Positions 9,609 through 17,369 of a DNA stretch of 64,000 nt are shown piece after piece. This stretch comes from Pleurocapsa sp. FMAR1 (GTDB taxonomy: Bacteria; Cyanobacteriota; Cyanobacteriia; Cyanobacteriales; Xenococcaceae). Within the stretch, counting starts at the first letter, position 1; each line of letters opens with the position of its first letter. The DNA lies in the NCBI RefSeq assembly GCF_963665995.1, contig NZ_OY762512.1, forward strand, positions 4,092,001 through 4,156,000. Reading direction: 5' to 3'. The translations under genes and the position numbers were made by a program. The notes under the pieces were generated by a model, which saw nothing but the letters and a program-made list of their open reading frames with translations, had not been told where the DNA came from and made no database searches.

Positions 9609-9636
9609 TATCAAAGCAATTTGACAATTGAACAAT

Positions 9637-9650
9637 TGAATACTTGTTCA
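9637..9650. promoter_or_regulatory. SmtB/ZiaR-type operator in front of the mini-ORF and metal ATPase
   Basis: TGAATACTTGTTCA fits the ArsR/SmtB operator core TGAA-N6-TTCA and lies about 29 bases upstream of the mini-ORF start and just after the repressor gene. A second copy of the same pattern occurs upstream of the repressor. Binding by the neighbouring SmtB-like protein is inferred. Confidence 0.65.
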
Positions 9651-9696
9651 GATAATATCTCAAAAAAAGCAATTGAGCAATGAACGAAAGTCAGGA

Positions 9697-10092
9697 TTAA
9701 ACCTCGTCCAGATGCTCTGCTACTTCCCGATAAAGATTAGCAATATGCGCGTCTGCCAGACTGTAATAAACATTACGACCTTCACGGCGATGCTTAACTA
9801 AGCGGAGGTTTCGTAACAGACGTAACTGATGAGAGACAGCAGATTCACTCATCTTTACTACTGCTGCTAAGTCACAGACACAAAGTTCAGCTTTGAATAG
9901 TGCAGAAAGAAGTTTTAGCCGATGGGGGTCTGCCATTGCCCCAAAAAACTGAGCCATCTGTTGTGCTTTTTCTGTGGTTACGATTTGAGATTGCACTCGG
10001 CGTACTTGCTCTAAATGAACTAAAGAGGAATCACAAGTCGGTGCGTCGGATTCTGAGGAGGCTTGTTTTTTCGATTGGTCAACTTTACTCAT
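9697..10092 (-). CDS. SmtB/ZiaR-type zinc-responsive repressor (ArsR family)
   Basis: A 131-residue winged-helix repressor. Residues 42-105 form the DNA-binding domain (FFGAMADPHRLKLLSAL; SESAVSHQLRLLRNLRLVKHRREG). Both metal-site types of the family are present: a Cys-x-Cys at 71-73 (ELCVCDLA, alpha3N) with an N-terminal Cys20, and the alpha5 site Asp114-x-His116 ... His127-x-x-Glu130, whose spacing exactly matches the zinc ligands of SmtB. Metal binding is expected to release it from TGAA-N6-TTCA operators, which flank it on both sides. It is co-directional with and upstream of the ATPase rather than divergent from it, the more usual arrangement for smtB and ziaR. Confidence 0.93.
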   Translation of the reverse strand: MSKVDQSKKQASSESDAPTCDSSLVHLEQVRRVQSQIVTTEKAQQMAQFFGAMADPHRLKLLSALFKAELCVCDLAAVVKMSESAVSHQLRLLRNLRLVKHRREGRNVYYSLADAHIANLYREVAEHLDEV

Positions 10093-10170
10093 TTTTTAGA
10101 CTCTAAAACTTATTAGTCTAGTTATGCAGACAATAATACTGAGTTAATACAGCTTTAAACTAGCTTATAT

Positions 10171-10189
10171 GATAATGATACTCATTATT
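10171..10189. promoter_or_regulatory. Fur-box-like palindrome upstream of the SmtB-like repressor
   Basis: The 19 bases GATAATGATACTCATTATT differ at two positions from the classical Fur box GATAATGATAATCATTATC. It lies about 80 bases upstream of the repressor start and 5 bases from a SmtB-type operator. A Fur-family regulator (Fur or Zur) is the likely binder; which one cannot be told from sequence. Confidence 0.55.
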
Positions 10190-10193
10190 TTGC

Positions 10194-10209
10194 CTGAATG
10201 TCTATTCAG
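10194..10209. promoter_or_regulatory. Second SmtB/ZiaR-type operator, upstream of the repressor gene
   Basis: CTGAATGTCTATTCAG is an inverted repeat matching TGAA-N6-TTCA with an extra C/G pair on the outside. It is about 100 bases upstream of the repressor ATG and suggests autoregulation. It shares the pattern of the site at 9637-9650. Confidence 0.6.
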
Positions 10210-10344
10210 ATGAACAAATACACTTATCAATCGTTTCTATTTATTTACGGAGTTGGTAAATGCGTAATGCTAAACTCATATTTTACTTATCAACCAAAAA
10301 CATACAATTTTTTAAAAGCTACTAGCTACGAACAGTACTATATT

Positions 10345-10523
10345 GTAAGTCATTACTGTCTTGAACGAGTCGCTTATGGGGGAAACCCCCACCGCGAGAG
10401 TGGAATAGCGCTTGGGTCTGTTGCGGGGGTTCCCCCCGTTGAAGAACTGAACCAAGACAGCCCTTTAATTCAGGGCATTTCCGTGCAGCAAAGACCGCGC
10501 TCGTTCGCTAAATCATCAACGCC
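10345..10523 (-). repeat. Long copy of the MITE-like element, GC-rich
   Basis: Read on the minus strand it begins GGCGTTGATGATTTAGCGAA, ends with TCAAGACAGTAATGACTTA, and contains GCGGTGGGGGTTTC. These blocks also form the short element at 2851-2926. The extra internal part carries a GC-rich segment (about 10422-10442) that recurs, reverse-complemented and identical over 20 or more bases, at 29942-29965. The composition is clearly unlike the surrounding AT-rich DNA. Confidence 0.65.
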
Positions 10524-10534
10524 TTTTAAAATAA

Positions 10535-10801
10535 ATGCACTTAATTCTCTACAGCAAACCAGGCTGCCATCTTTGTGAAGGTTTGCAGTCAAAACTGGCA
10601 CAGGTAAGCAACGTTGATTTTGAGTTAGAAATTCGCGATATCAATACTAATGAGAACTGGTTTGCTGCTTATCAGTATGAAATTCCAGTACTCTGTCAAA
10701 AGTTACCTGAAGCAGAAAAAACATTGCCTCGTTTGTCTCCTCGTGCTTCGGTGGCCAAACTAGAGCAAATGTTACAGAAAAATTTAACAATCTTAGGTTA
10801 A
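10535..10801 (+). CDS. Glutaredoxin-like protein (DUF836 family)
   Basis: An 88-residue thioredoxin-fold protein. It opens with a beta strand and a redox-type motif, LILYSKPGCHLCEGL (Cys-His-Leu-Cys at residues 10-13), then IRDINTNENW and the cis-proline turn EIPVLC, the standard order of a glutaredoxin-like domain. A role in thiol-disulfide chemistry in the cytoplasm follows from the family; the substrate is unknown. The gene starts immediately after a MITE-like repeat, so its promoter may lie inside or beyond the repeat. murE begins 48 bases downstream on the same strand. Confidence 0.85.
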   Translation: MHLILYSKPGCHLCEGLQSKLAQVSNVDFELEIRDINTNENWFAAYQYEIPVLCQKLPEAEKTLPRLSPRASVAKLEQMLQKNLTILG

Positions 10802-10849
10802 AAAAGTGTCCAAAATGTAGTAGAAACTTTTGTTTACTCAAAAAGAAAT

Positions 10850-12331
10850 ATGATGAAGCTGCGGGAACTATTAGCGAAGGTAAATCTTCAGCAACCAGAA
10901 CATTCTGCTTTAGATTTGGAAGTCAATCGAGTTTGTACTAATTCTCATGCGTGCAAACAGGGAGATTTATTTATTGGGATGCCAGGAACAAGAGTTGATG
11001 GCGGAGAATTTTGGCGTAGTGCCTTGGGGCAAGGTGCGATCGCAGCAGTGGTAACTCCTAGTGCAGCGGATAAACAGCCTCCCACCGCCGATGCCTGTGT
11101 GATTCAAACTGAGGATATGATTGCTACCTGTAGTGCGATCGCCGCAGCTTTTTATGATTATCCTACCCACAAGCTTAAAACCATTGGCGTAACTGGCACA
11201 AACGGTAAAACTACTACCAGTCATTTAATTGAATATTTCTTACTTCAGGCGCAACAGCCGACAGCTTTACTAGGTACTCTCTATACCCGTTGGCAGGGAT
11301 ATAGCCAAACTGCTATCCATACTACGCCTTTTTCTGTAGAATTACAGTCTCAGCTAGCAGAAGCGGTAAAGGCGGGAAATAAATACGCCGTAATGGAAGT
11401 TAGTTCCCATGCCTTAGCTCAAGGTAGAGTTAAAGCCTGTAGTTTTGAAGTGGGAGTCTTTACTAACCTAACTCAAGATCACCTTGACTATCACAAGGAT
11501 ATGGAAGACTATTTTCAGGCGAAGTCTTCGCTCTTTACTCCCGAATATCTCAAAGGTAAAGCCATTATTAACCTAGATGATGCTTATGGTAAGCGTTTAA
11601 TTAATCGGCTTGATAGCAGCAAGGTTTGGACTTATAGCGTAAACGATCGGGCTGCGGATTTATATACCAGTAATTTAGATTATCAACCCACGGGAGTTAG
11701 AGGTACTTTGCATACTCCCGTAGGCGAGATGGCTTTTAATTCTCCTTTGGTTGGTCAATTTAACTTAGCTAATCTCTTGGCAGCAGTGGGAACAGCCTTG
11801 TATTTAGATGTAGAATTACAAGTCCTGATAGATTGCTTACCTCAGTTTGCAGGCGTACCTGGCAGAATGGAACGAGTCCAGCTTACTCCTGAACAAGATA
11901 TTAGTGTTATCGTCGATTATGCCCACACTCCTGACAGTTTAGAAAACTTGCTCAAGGCTGCCCGTCCCTTTATTAGTGGGAAAATGATCTGTGTCTTTGG
12001 CTGTGGTGGCGATCGCGATCGCACTAAACGTCCCTTGATGGGTAAAATTGTCGCCGAACTAGCAGACGTGGCGGTGGTTACATCAGATAACCCCCGTACC
12101 GAAAACCCCGAACAGATTCTCAAAGATATAGTAGCAGGGATTCCTCTAACGATTGAACCAATGGTTATTAGCGATCGCGCCCAGGCGATCGCCACTGCCA
12201 TCAAGCAAGCACAGTCAGGAGATGGGGTACTGATCGCTGGCAAGGGACATGAAGACTATCAAATTTTAGGTACAGAGAAAATTCATTTTGACGATCGCGA
12301 ACAGGCAAGAGTTGCTTTGGGCGATCGTTAA
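10850..12331 (+). CDS. murE: UDP-MurNAc-L-Ala-D-Glu:meso-diaminopimelate ligase
   Basis: A 493-residue Mur ligase that adds meso-diaminopimelate to the peptidoglycan precursor in the cytoplasm. The N-terminal UDP-binding domain is followed by the ATP loop GVTGTNGKTTTSH (about 119-131), the central-domain segment VMEVSSHALAQGR, and the C-terminal DNPRTENPEQI (the DNPR motif selecting diaminopimelate over lysine). The length is typical. Two ATG codons stand in tandem at 10850 and 10853; either may serve. It follows the glutaredoxin-like gene on the same strand. Confidence 0.97.
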   Translation: MMKLRELLAKVNLQQPEHSALDLEVNRVCTNSHACKQGDLFIGMPGTRVDGGEFWRSALGQGAIAAVVTPSAADKQPPTADACVIQTEDMIATCSAIAAAFYDYPTHKLKTIGVTGTNGKTTTSHLIEYFLLQAQQPTALLGTLYTRWQGYSQTAIHTTPFSVELQSQLAEAVKAGNKYAVMEVSSHALAQGRVKACSFEVGVFTNLTQDHLDYHKDMEDYFQAKSSLFTPEYLKGKAIINLDDAYGKRLINRLDSSKVWTYSVNDRAADLYTSNLDYQPTGVRGTLHTPVGEMAFNSPLVGQFNLANLLAAVGTALYLDVELQVLIDCLPQFAGVPGRMERVQLTPEQDISVIVDYAHTPDSLENLLKAARPFISGKMICVFGCGGDRDRTKRPLMGKIVAELADVAVVTSDNPRTENPEQILKDIVAGIPLTIEPMVISDRAQAIATAIKQAQSGDGVLIAGKGHEDYQILGTEKIHFDDREQARVALGDR

Positions 12332-12338
12332 ACTTTAA

Positions 12339-12376
12339 AAAAGCGTTGTATTATTGCCAAAATAAGCAACGCTTTA
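12339..12376 (+). terminator. Stem-loop after murE
   Basis: AAAGCGTTG (12340-12348) pairs with CAACGCTTT (12367-12375) around an 18-base loop, 8 bases after the murE stop. There is no long T-run on the plus strand, so termination efficiency is uncertain. The adjoining GCATTCACCAACGCC (12378-12392) resembles the right end of the IS1-like element at 18195-18210. Confidence 0.45.
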
Positions 12377-12461
12377 CGCATTCACCAACGCCAGTAATTT
12401 TATGGCGGGACGAGAGTGATACTAAATTCTGTTCGGATAGAACACTTTAAGGTTAGGTAGA

Positions 12462-12493
12462 TCAGAGGTCAGAAGTCAGAGGTCAGAGGTCAG
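12462..12493. repeat. Heptamer tandem repeat (TCAGAGG, 4.5 units)
   Basis: Four and a half copies of a 7-base unit (TCAGAGG, with one TCAGAAG) lie between murE and folC. Short tandem heptamers of this kind are common in intergenic DNA of filamentous and other repeat-rich cyanobacteria. Confidence 0.75.
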
Positions 12494-12582
12494 TAAATTG
12501 ATCACTACCTTTATCAATCGGATTTAGTTTAAGTTTAATAATCATTAAAGTTCAGGTTTCCAGTTTGGCTTATGATAATTGA

Positions 12583-12588
12583 TATAAT
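12583..12588 (+). promoter_or_regulatory. Predicted -10 box of folC
   Basis: A perfect TATAAT stands 22 bases before the ATG at 12610. No good -35 box is visible at 17 bases. If used, transcription would start near 12595, downstream of the TTG codon at 12592, which favours the ATG at 12610 as the folC start. Confidence 0.4.
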
Positions 12589-12609
12589 GATTTGAACAGA
12601 GTCAAGACC

Positions 12610-13893
12610 ATGCCAGTCAAAGAAGATATTAGTTCTCTTTTAGAGCCTTTTCAACGTTTTGGCGTAAATCTGGGTTTAACTAGAATTGAAAAACTACTGG
12701 CTGCTCTAGGAAATCCGCAAGCTAAAGTACCGATTATTCATGTTGCAGGAACAAATGGCAAGGGATCTGTATGCGCTTATCTGTCTTCGATTTTGACGGA
12801 AAGTGGTTATCGAGTCGGACGCTATATTTCCCCTCATTTAGTAAACTGGACTGAAAGGATTTGTCTTAACGAGCAAGAAATAACTATCCCAGCTTTAATT
12901 GAGATCCTCCAGGAGGTTACAAAAGCTGTTGACCCTGACTGCCAAAGCCCGACTCAATTTGAAGTGATTACCGCAGCAGCTTGGCTTTATTTTGCTAAAT
13001 CACAGGTAGACATTGCCGTGATGGAAGTAGGGTTAGGTGGTAGACTGGATGCTACTAACGTTAGCGATCGCACTTTAGTTAGTATTATTACTTCCCTAAG
13101 CAAAGAGCATTGGCAGCGTCTTGGTCCTACTGTCGCTGATATTGCTAGAGAAAAAGCAGGGGTGCTTAAAGCAAATTGCCCTGCTGTTGTTGGTCAACTT
13201 CCCCCTGAAGCTAAACAGGTGGTAGTGGAAAAAGCGCGAGAATTGAACGCGCCGATCGCTTGGATTAAGCCAGCCCAAGGAATTCATCTATCAGCACAAA
13301 ATGATGCTCGCTGGGCAGAATACCAAGATATTAAATATCCCTTGCCCCTATTGGGAGAAGTGCAGTTAAGTAATTCGGCGATCGCGATCGCCACGATTAA
13401 AATTTTACAGCAGCAGGGTTGGCATATTCCTGAACTAGCGATTCAAACGGGAATGAATAAAACCCGTTGGCTAGGCAGATTACAGTGGACAACCTGGAAA
13501 AATCATCCTCTGTTAATTGACGGGGCGCATAATTCTGCTGCTGCGATCGCTCTTAGAAGCTATATTAATACTTTAAACCAGCCTGTCATTTGGGTTATGG
13601 GTATGCTAACAACCAAAGACCACGCAGACATATTTGAAGTGCTTTTAAAACCTCAAGACGAACTACATTTAGTTCCCGTACCCGATCATAGTAGTGCTGA
13701 ACCTGCAAAACTGGCATCAATAGCTCAACAGGTTTGTCCCCATTTAAGTAACTGTAAAACTTACGACAGTGTTTTTTCTGCTTTGGATATAGCAGTTGAT
13801 TCTGCTAATAACTCCGCAACACAACCCTTAGTTGTTTTGTGCGGATCTTTATATTTAATTGGTTACTTGTTTAAAAACTCAGATATTTCTTAG
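12610..13893 (+). CDS. folC: Folylpolyglutamate synthase / dihydrofolate synthase
   Basis: About 427 residues of the Mur-ligase superfamily. The start region FGVNLGLTRIEKLL, the P-loop VAGTNGKGSVCAYLS, GRYISPHLVNWTERI and AVMEVGLGGRLDATN are FolC signatures, and LLIDGAHNSAAAIAL marks the C-terminal glutamate-ligase domain. It adds glutamate to dihydropteroate or folates in the cytoplasm. A TTG codon 18 bases upstream would extend the frame by six residues, but the ATG follows a TATAAT box at the correct distance and is preferred. It stands alone, with an opposing gene ending downstream. Confidence 0.94.
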   Translation: MPVKEDISSLLEPFQRFGVNLGLTRIEKLLAALGNPQAKVPIIHVAGTNGKGSVCAYLSSILTESGYRVGRYISPHLVNWTERICLNEQEITIPALIEILQEVTKAVDPDCQSPTQFEVITAAAWLYFAKSQVDIAVMEVGLGGRLDATNVSDRTLVSIITSLSKEHWQRLGPTVADIAREKAGVLKANCPAVVGQLPPEAKQVVVEKARELNAPIAWIKPAQGIHLSAQNDARWAEYQDIKYPLPLLGEVQLSNSAIAIATIKILQQQGWHIPELAIQTGMNKTRWLGRLQWTTWKNHPLLIDGAHNSAAAIALRSYINTLNQPVIWVMGMLTTKDHADIFEVLLKPQDELHLVPVPDHSSAEPAKLASIAQQVCPHLSNCKTYDSVFSALDIAVDSANNSATQPLVVLCGSLYLIGYLFKNSDIS

Positions 13894-13925
13894 CAACTGT
13901 ATTTTTTCAGCTAAATTCAAAAAGA

Positions 13926-14561
13926 CTACCGTGAGCGAGACAGTCCTGAAGAAGACTGTCCAAGAGGAGAAGGCGTTATAGTATTAGACTTTGACTTTTC
14001 TTGACTGCTCGGAATTTCTACAGATGGACTGTCTCCTAGCGGACTAGTCAGACTACTACCTGATGCACTATTTTCTAACGGACTAATCAAACTATTTGAC
14101 GAGCTATTAAAATTATTACTAGAGGATGGCTGACTATAGTTGGGAATCGTTGACTGAGCATTTTCAGCAGCCATGTTTTCTTCAATTGACTTATTTCTCT
14201 CAACGCTAGAATTATTATCTTGGAGAGGACTTCCTGGAGAAAGACTCGAACTTCCTGAAGATCTAATAGTTTTGGGTGGATGTGAATACGTACCAGTAGG
14301 AATCCCTTCTTTAAAATCATTATTAATTTCTACACTACCACTGCCTGCTGCTGGAGGCGGGGCGGAGATAATCTTCTGCTTGTCTTTTCCATTAGACTTT
14401 TCATAAGGATTGTAATCTTTCGCTGTCTTTTGGGAATTTTTCTCGTCTTGGGCAACATTCTCACTATAAAAACTGTTTAAAGCCACTGCTAAAAGTAGAG
14501 CAGTTGTAGATAATAAGAGGATACCGATGATAACCAGTCGTCTGCTTGAATTGTTTTTCAT
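13926..14561 (-). CDS. Ser/Pro-rich membrane-anchored protein of unknown function
   Basis: A 211-residue protein with one hydrophobic N-terminal segment (residues 9-29) preceded by positive charges, so it is probably anchored in the cytoplasmic membrane with the remainder outside. The rest is low complexity, rich in Ser, Asn and Pro, with repeated SPL-type motifs (SLSPGSPL, LISPLENS, LTSPLGDS, ITPSPLGQS). No domain is recognised. Such a tail suggests a disordered linker or wall-associated region; that is inference. The following gene on the strand, at 14653, is also uncharacterised. Confidence 0.65.
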   Translation of the reverse strand: MKNNSSRRLVIIGILLLSTTALLLAVALNSFYSENVAQDEKNSQKTAKDYNPYEKSNGKDKQKIISAPPPAAGSGSVEINNDFKEGIPTGTYSHPPKTIRSSGSSSLSPGSPLQDNNSSVERNKSIEENMAAENAQSTIPNYSQPSSSNNFNSSSNSLISPLENSASGSSLTSPLGDSPSVEIPSSQEKSKSNTITPSPLGQSSSGLSRSR

Positions 14562-14652
14562 TACATTTGACTTTTGTTATACTACAGGTAAAAATCTTGA
14601 TTAGTTTTCATAGCATTAAGTAATCATAAAATAACCGATTATTTTTAACCAG

Positions 14653-15159
14653 TCAAGCTTGGTAACTTTCAATCTTTTCGGGAGATAGTTTACGTAAGAT
14701 AGGAAGAGCGCGATCGCTCAAACCACCAAAATCTTCAACTAAGACTAAATATTTATTAGCATCTAGATAGTCACGATAAGGAACTGTGTCGCTTTTTGTA
14801 TCCATTGCCCAACCAACGCCACCACCCACAAAAACGCTGCCCATAGCACCACCAATAGCACCTAAAATACCGCCTACTATGTGATTACCTGGATCTCCCG
14901 CCCAATCTAAATTGTCTAATCCTGCAATCAGGTTAAACACATATCCACCAATAAAACCAAAAGGAATTAGCCAATATGCCATAAAAGTTGCACGATTCTT
15001 AGCTTGCCTCATGGGATCGATAAAGCCAAGCTCATCGGCAGTTTTGTAGCCTCTGCCTGCGATCGCCATTTTATTCAAGGGAATGCCTGCTTTTTCTAAC
15101 GCTGTATAAGCTTCTTCGGCTTGGAAGCGATCGGATAAAACAGCAATTAGATAGTTCAT
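14653..15159 (-). CDS. Conserved hypothetical membrane-associated protein
   Basis: A 168-residue protein with an alpha/beta-looking N-terminus (MNYLIAVLSDRFQAEEAYTALEKAGIPL), two glycine-rich hydrophobic segments (about residues 64-84 and 92-122, GGILGAIGGAMGSVFVGGGVGW) and a C-terminal segment YLVLVEDFGG. The overall arrangement resembles small stress-type proteins with a glycine-zipper core flanked by ferredoxin-like halves. No function is known to me. It is upstream of and co-directional with the Ser/Pro-rich gene, about 90 bases apart. Confidence 0.75.
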   Translation of the reverse strand: MNYLIAVLSDRFQAEEAYTALEKAGIPLNKMAIAGRGYKTADELGFIDPMRQAKNRATFMAYWLIPFGFIGGYVFNLIAGLDNLDWAGDPGNHIVGGILGAIGGAMGSVFVGGGVGWAMDTKSDTVPYRDYLDANKYLVLVEDFGGLSDRALPILRKLSPEKIESYQA

Positions 15160-15319
15160 TAATTAATTCTCGATTAAACCATACGTTAATTAAAATCCTA
15201 GCTCACTCAGGTATTACTCTACCGTTTTCGACTAAAAACTATAAATTTCAGGCGCGTGATTTATCTGTAGATATGAATCAGAGACAAAGGATATGCAGAT
15301 CGAATATGTTTTTCAAAAT

Positions 15320-16864
15320 CTAGACTTGTATGTGAGATTTCTGTAGGTTAGGATTGTGATGTGAGTTACCCAAAGGAAGAAAGATAGTTAGTTCTTTACC
15401 CTGTTCTTGTCTCTGTCTAACGGTGAGTTTTCCTCCCAAAGCCTGAAATATATTTTTAGTCACGTCTAGATTAAGGCTGAGACATCCTGTTGCTGGTTGA
15501 AAAGCCAGTAATTGCCCCAAAGATTTAAGTGGATTATCAATATTACCTGCTTGGGATAGCACCTGCAATTTAAGCTGATCTCCGGCGGTGGAAACTTTGA
15601 CATCGATGTGTCCTCCAGTCGGCAGACTACGAGTACAGCTTTCGATTAACCCAGTCAATACCTTGTCTAGCATAGCAGGGTCGCTTACCACTTTTGGTAG
15701 TTTTGAGGGGAGGGTAAAATCTAAATCTACGTGACGACGTTTGGCTTTCTCCTGCCAACGGGGAATACTTTGATGAAATACCTGCTCCAAAGAAAACTGT
15801 ACTAACTGCACTGGTTTAGCAGCGGGAGGAGTGGACTCCAATTCCGCAGCACTAAAAATTAACTCCATGCGTTCTATCTGTTCAGTACATTCGCGATCGA
15901 TAGTTTGTAACCGCTGCACCACGTTGGGTTTGAAATCCTGCTGACGCTTAAGCAGCAGCTTAGTTAAGGTGCGAATAGTAGTTAGGGGAGTTCTTACTTC
16001 ATGAGTAAGAGCCTGTAACAGTTCCATTTCGGCATATCTGGTAGTCTTTTTAGATGCCAAGGTGGACTTAATTTTAGCCAGTTCTGAAGCTGCTGGAATA
16101 TTTTCAGCTTGACGAGTTTTAGCTACTGACAAAGTAGCCGAATCGGGTATGTTGTGCAGCAATTGACGGCTAAAGTTAGTTACTAGGCGATAGCTGGGAT
16201 TTGGTGGACTAAAGTGCTTCACTAGATTATCTAACTGTTCTAGATAATGAAAGTTAGTTACGACTAAGCGCGATCGCAATGTTGCCCAAACTTCACCGAT
16301 GGTTATCGGATCGAAAGAAAAATGGAACTTAGTAGCTGACTCCCTATCTTTGCCTAAAACCATAACCAGACCAAAGTTAGCGGTTAGAACTAAACAAAAC
16401 TGTTCTTGACTAATAGGATCTTGAGGAACTAAAGGCAGCTTAATTACTGATGCAGCATCTTCATTAACTGCTTGATTGGTTTCTACAGAATGACGGCAGG
16501 GCATTAAAGCGTTAGTATTGAAAGCATCTTTGGTGAATACCGCCGACTGAAAACAGGTAACTAAATTAGAATTACTTAATAAAGGAACAGGCGCAGAAAA
16601 GATTAGTCCCTGCTTTTGATGGGGTAGAGATTTTTGGTTAGAATCAATTTCAGACAGGAGTAGCTTTTCTACTGAAGCGATCGCTCCACTCCACTCTTTT
16701 TGAGCTTTTAATTCTGCTAGACGGTTTTTTTCGCTATAGTATCTCTGTCTATTGCTCTCGGTTACTTGTTGAGCATCAGAATTATTATTTATTATACAAG
16801 TACCCTCGGCTTGTAATTCCCGATTTAGTACATCACTTAAATTTTGTAGTAACCAGTTTTGCAC
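15320..16864 (-). CDS. Sensor histidine kinase with degenerate ATP-binding domain
   Basis: A 514-residue protein starting at GTG. Residues 50-240 form an N-terminal sensory region, possibly DICT-like, without membrane segments, so it is likely cytoplasmic. The dimerisation/H-box is clear: ALTHEVRTPLTTIRTL (His288). The HATPase part keeps the general layout (VVSDPAMLDKVLTGLIESC) but the N-box Asn is replaced (LIES for the usual LxxNA), and no DxGxG G1 box is seen where QVLSQAGNID stands. LGGKLTVRQ near the end corresponds to the final strand. The kinase may be inactive or may serve as a phosphotransfer or scaffold partner. No response regulator is adjacent. Confidence 0.8.
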   Translation of the reverse strand: MQNWLLQNLSDVLNRELQAEGTCIINNNSDAQQVTESNRQRYYSEKNRLAELKAQKEWSGAIASVEKLLLSEIDSNQKSLPHQKQGLIFSAPVPLLSNSNLVTCFQSAVFTKDAFNTNALMPCRHSVETNQAVNEDAASVIKLPLVPQDPISQEQFCLVLTANFGLVMVLGKDRESATKFHFSFDPITIGEVWATLRSRLVVTNFHYLEQLDNLVKHFSPPNPSYRLVTNFSRQLLHNIPDSATLSVAKTRQAENIPAASELAKIKSTLASKKTTRYAEMELLQALTHEVRTPLTTIRTLTKLLLKRQQDFKPNVVQRLQTIDRECTEQIERMELIFSAAELESTPPAAKPVQLVQFSLEQVFHQSIPRWQEKAKRRHVDLDFTLPSKLPKVVSDPAMLDKVLTGLIESCTRSLPTGGHIDVKVSTAGDQLKLQVLSQAGNIDNPLKSLGQLLAFQPATGCLSLNLDVTKNIFQALGGKLTVRQRQEQGKELTIFLPLGNSHHNPNLQKSHIQV

Positions 16865-17030
16865 TTTAATACTTAAACCTCTTCTTGCTTCTCTTATCTT
16901 TAGTACCCAAATATAATCTGGGCAAGGCGATACTTTTCTATTTGTTTTGATAGTATCTGTTTTTATAGTCTCTTACCAAGAAGTAAAACCGAACTAAGGA
17001 GGTGGCAATCGCCGATATAGTAGAAACCTC
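16865..17030. other. Spacer before the IS1-like relic
   Basis: These 166 bases lie between the histidine kinase start and the presumed left end of the IS1-like relic, and should contain the kinase promoter on the minus strand. No ORF or RNA gene is seen. Confidence 0.4.
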
Positions 17031-17369
17031 GGCGTTGCTGATTTGAGTGAAGAAAATAACGGTAATCCCAAAACTCGTAAGATTAAGTAGATAGAAGACG
17101 AGGATAATAATAATTTTGAGCTAAAGGATTTAATAACTTATCCTTTCTTTTCTCTTTCTTCACAGCATTATTCTGGGATTTTGTATCGAATAAATCTTTT
17201 TTGATTAGTTTGATCGACTAATTTTTAAATAGATAATTTTCTAACCCTTTAAAAAACGGATCTAGCTGGTAAGGCAAGCCCCGTGGTACTAGCTGAATCT
17301 GTTTTAGTTTCGGCTTAGAGAATTTTTGGCGTTGGTGAATCGAGGTATGATTTGGGAATAAAGCGAGCG

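Larger units (their letters stand above)
10093..10534. other. Regulatory and repeat region between the SmtB-like gene and the glutaredoxin-like gene
   Basis: About 440 bases between divergent genes. The side near the repressor holds a Fur-box-like palindrome and a second SmtB-type operator. The side near the glutaredoxin gene is taken up by a GC-rich MITE-like element (10345-10523). A 126-codon plus-strand frame starting at 10198 runs through both the operator and the repeat and is not considered a gene. Confidence 0.6.

Noticed and set aside
10198-10578. 126-codon plus-strand frame
   Set aside because: It begins inside an operator, runs through a GC-rich MITE-like element and overlaps the start of the glutaredoxin gene; the protein has no family features.
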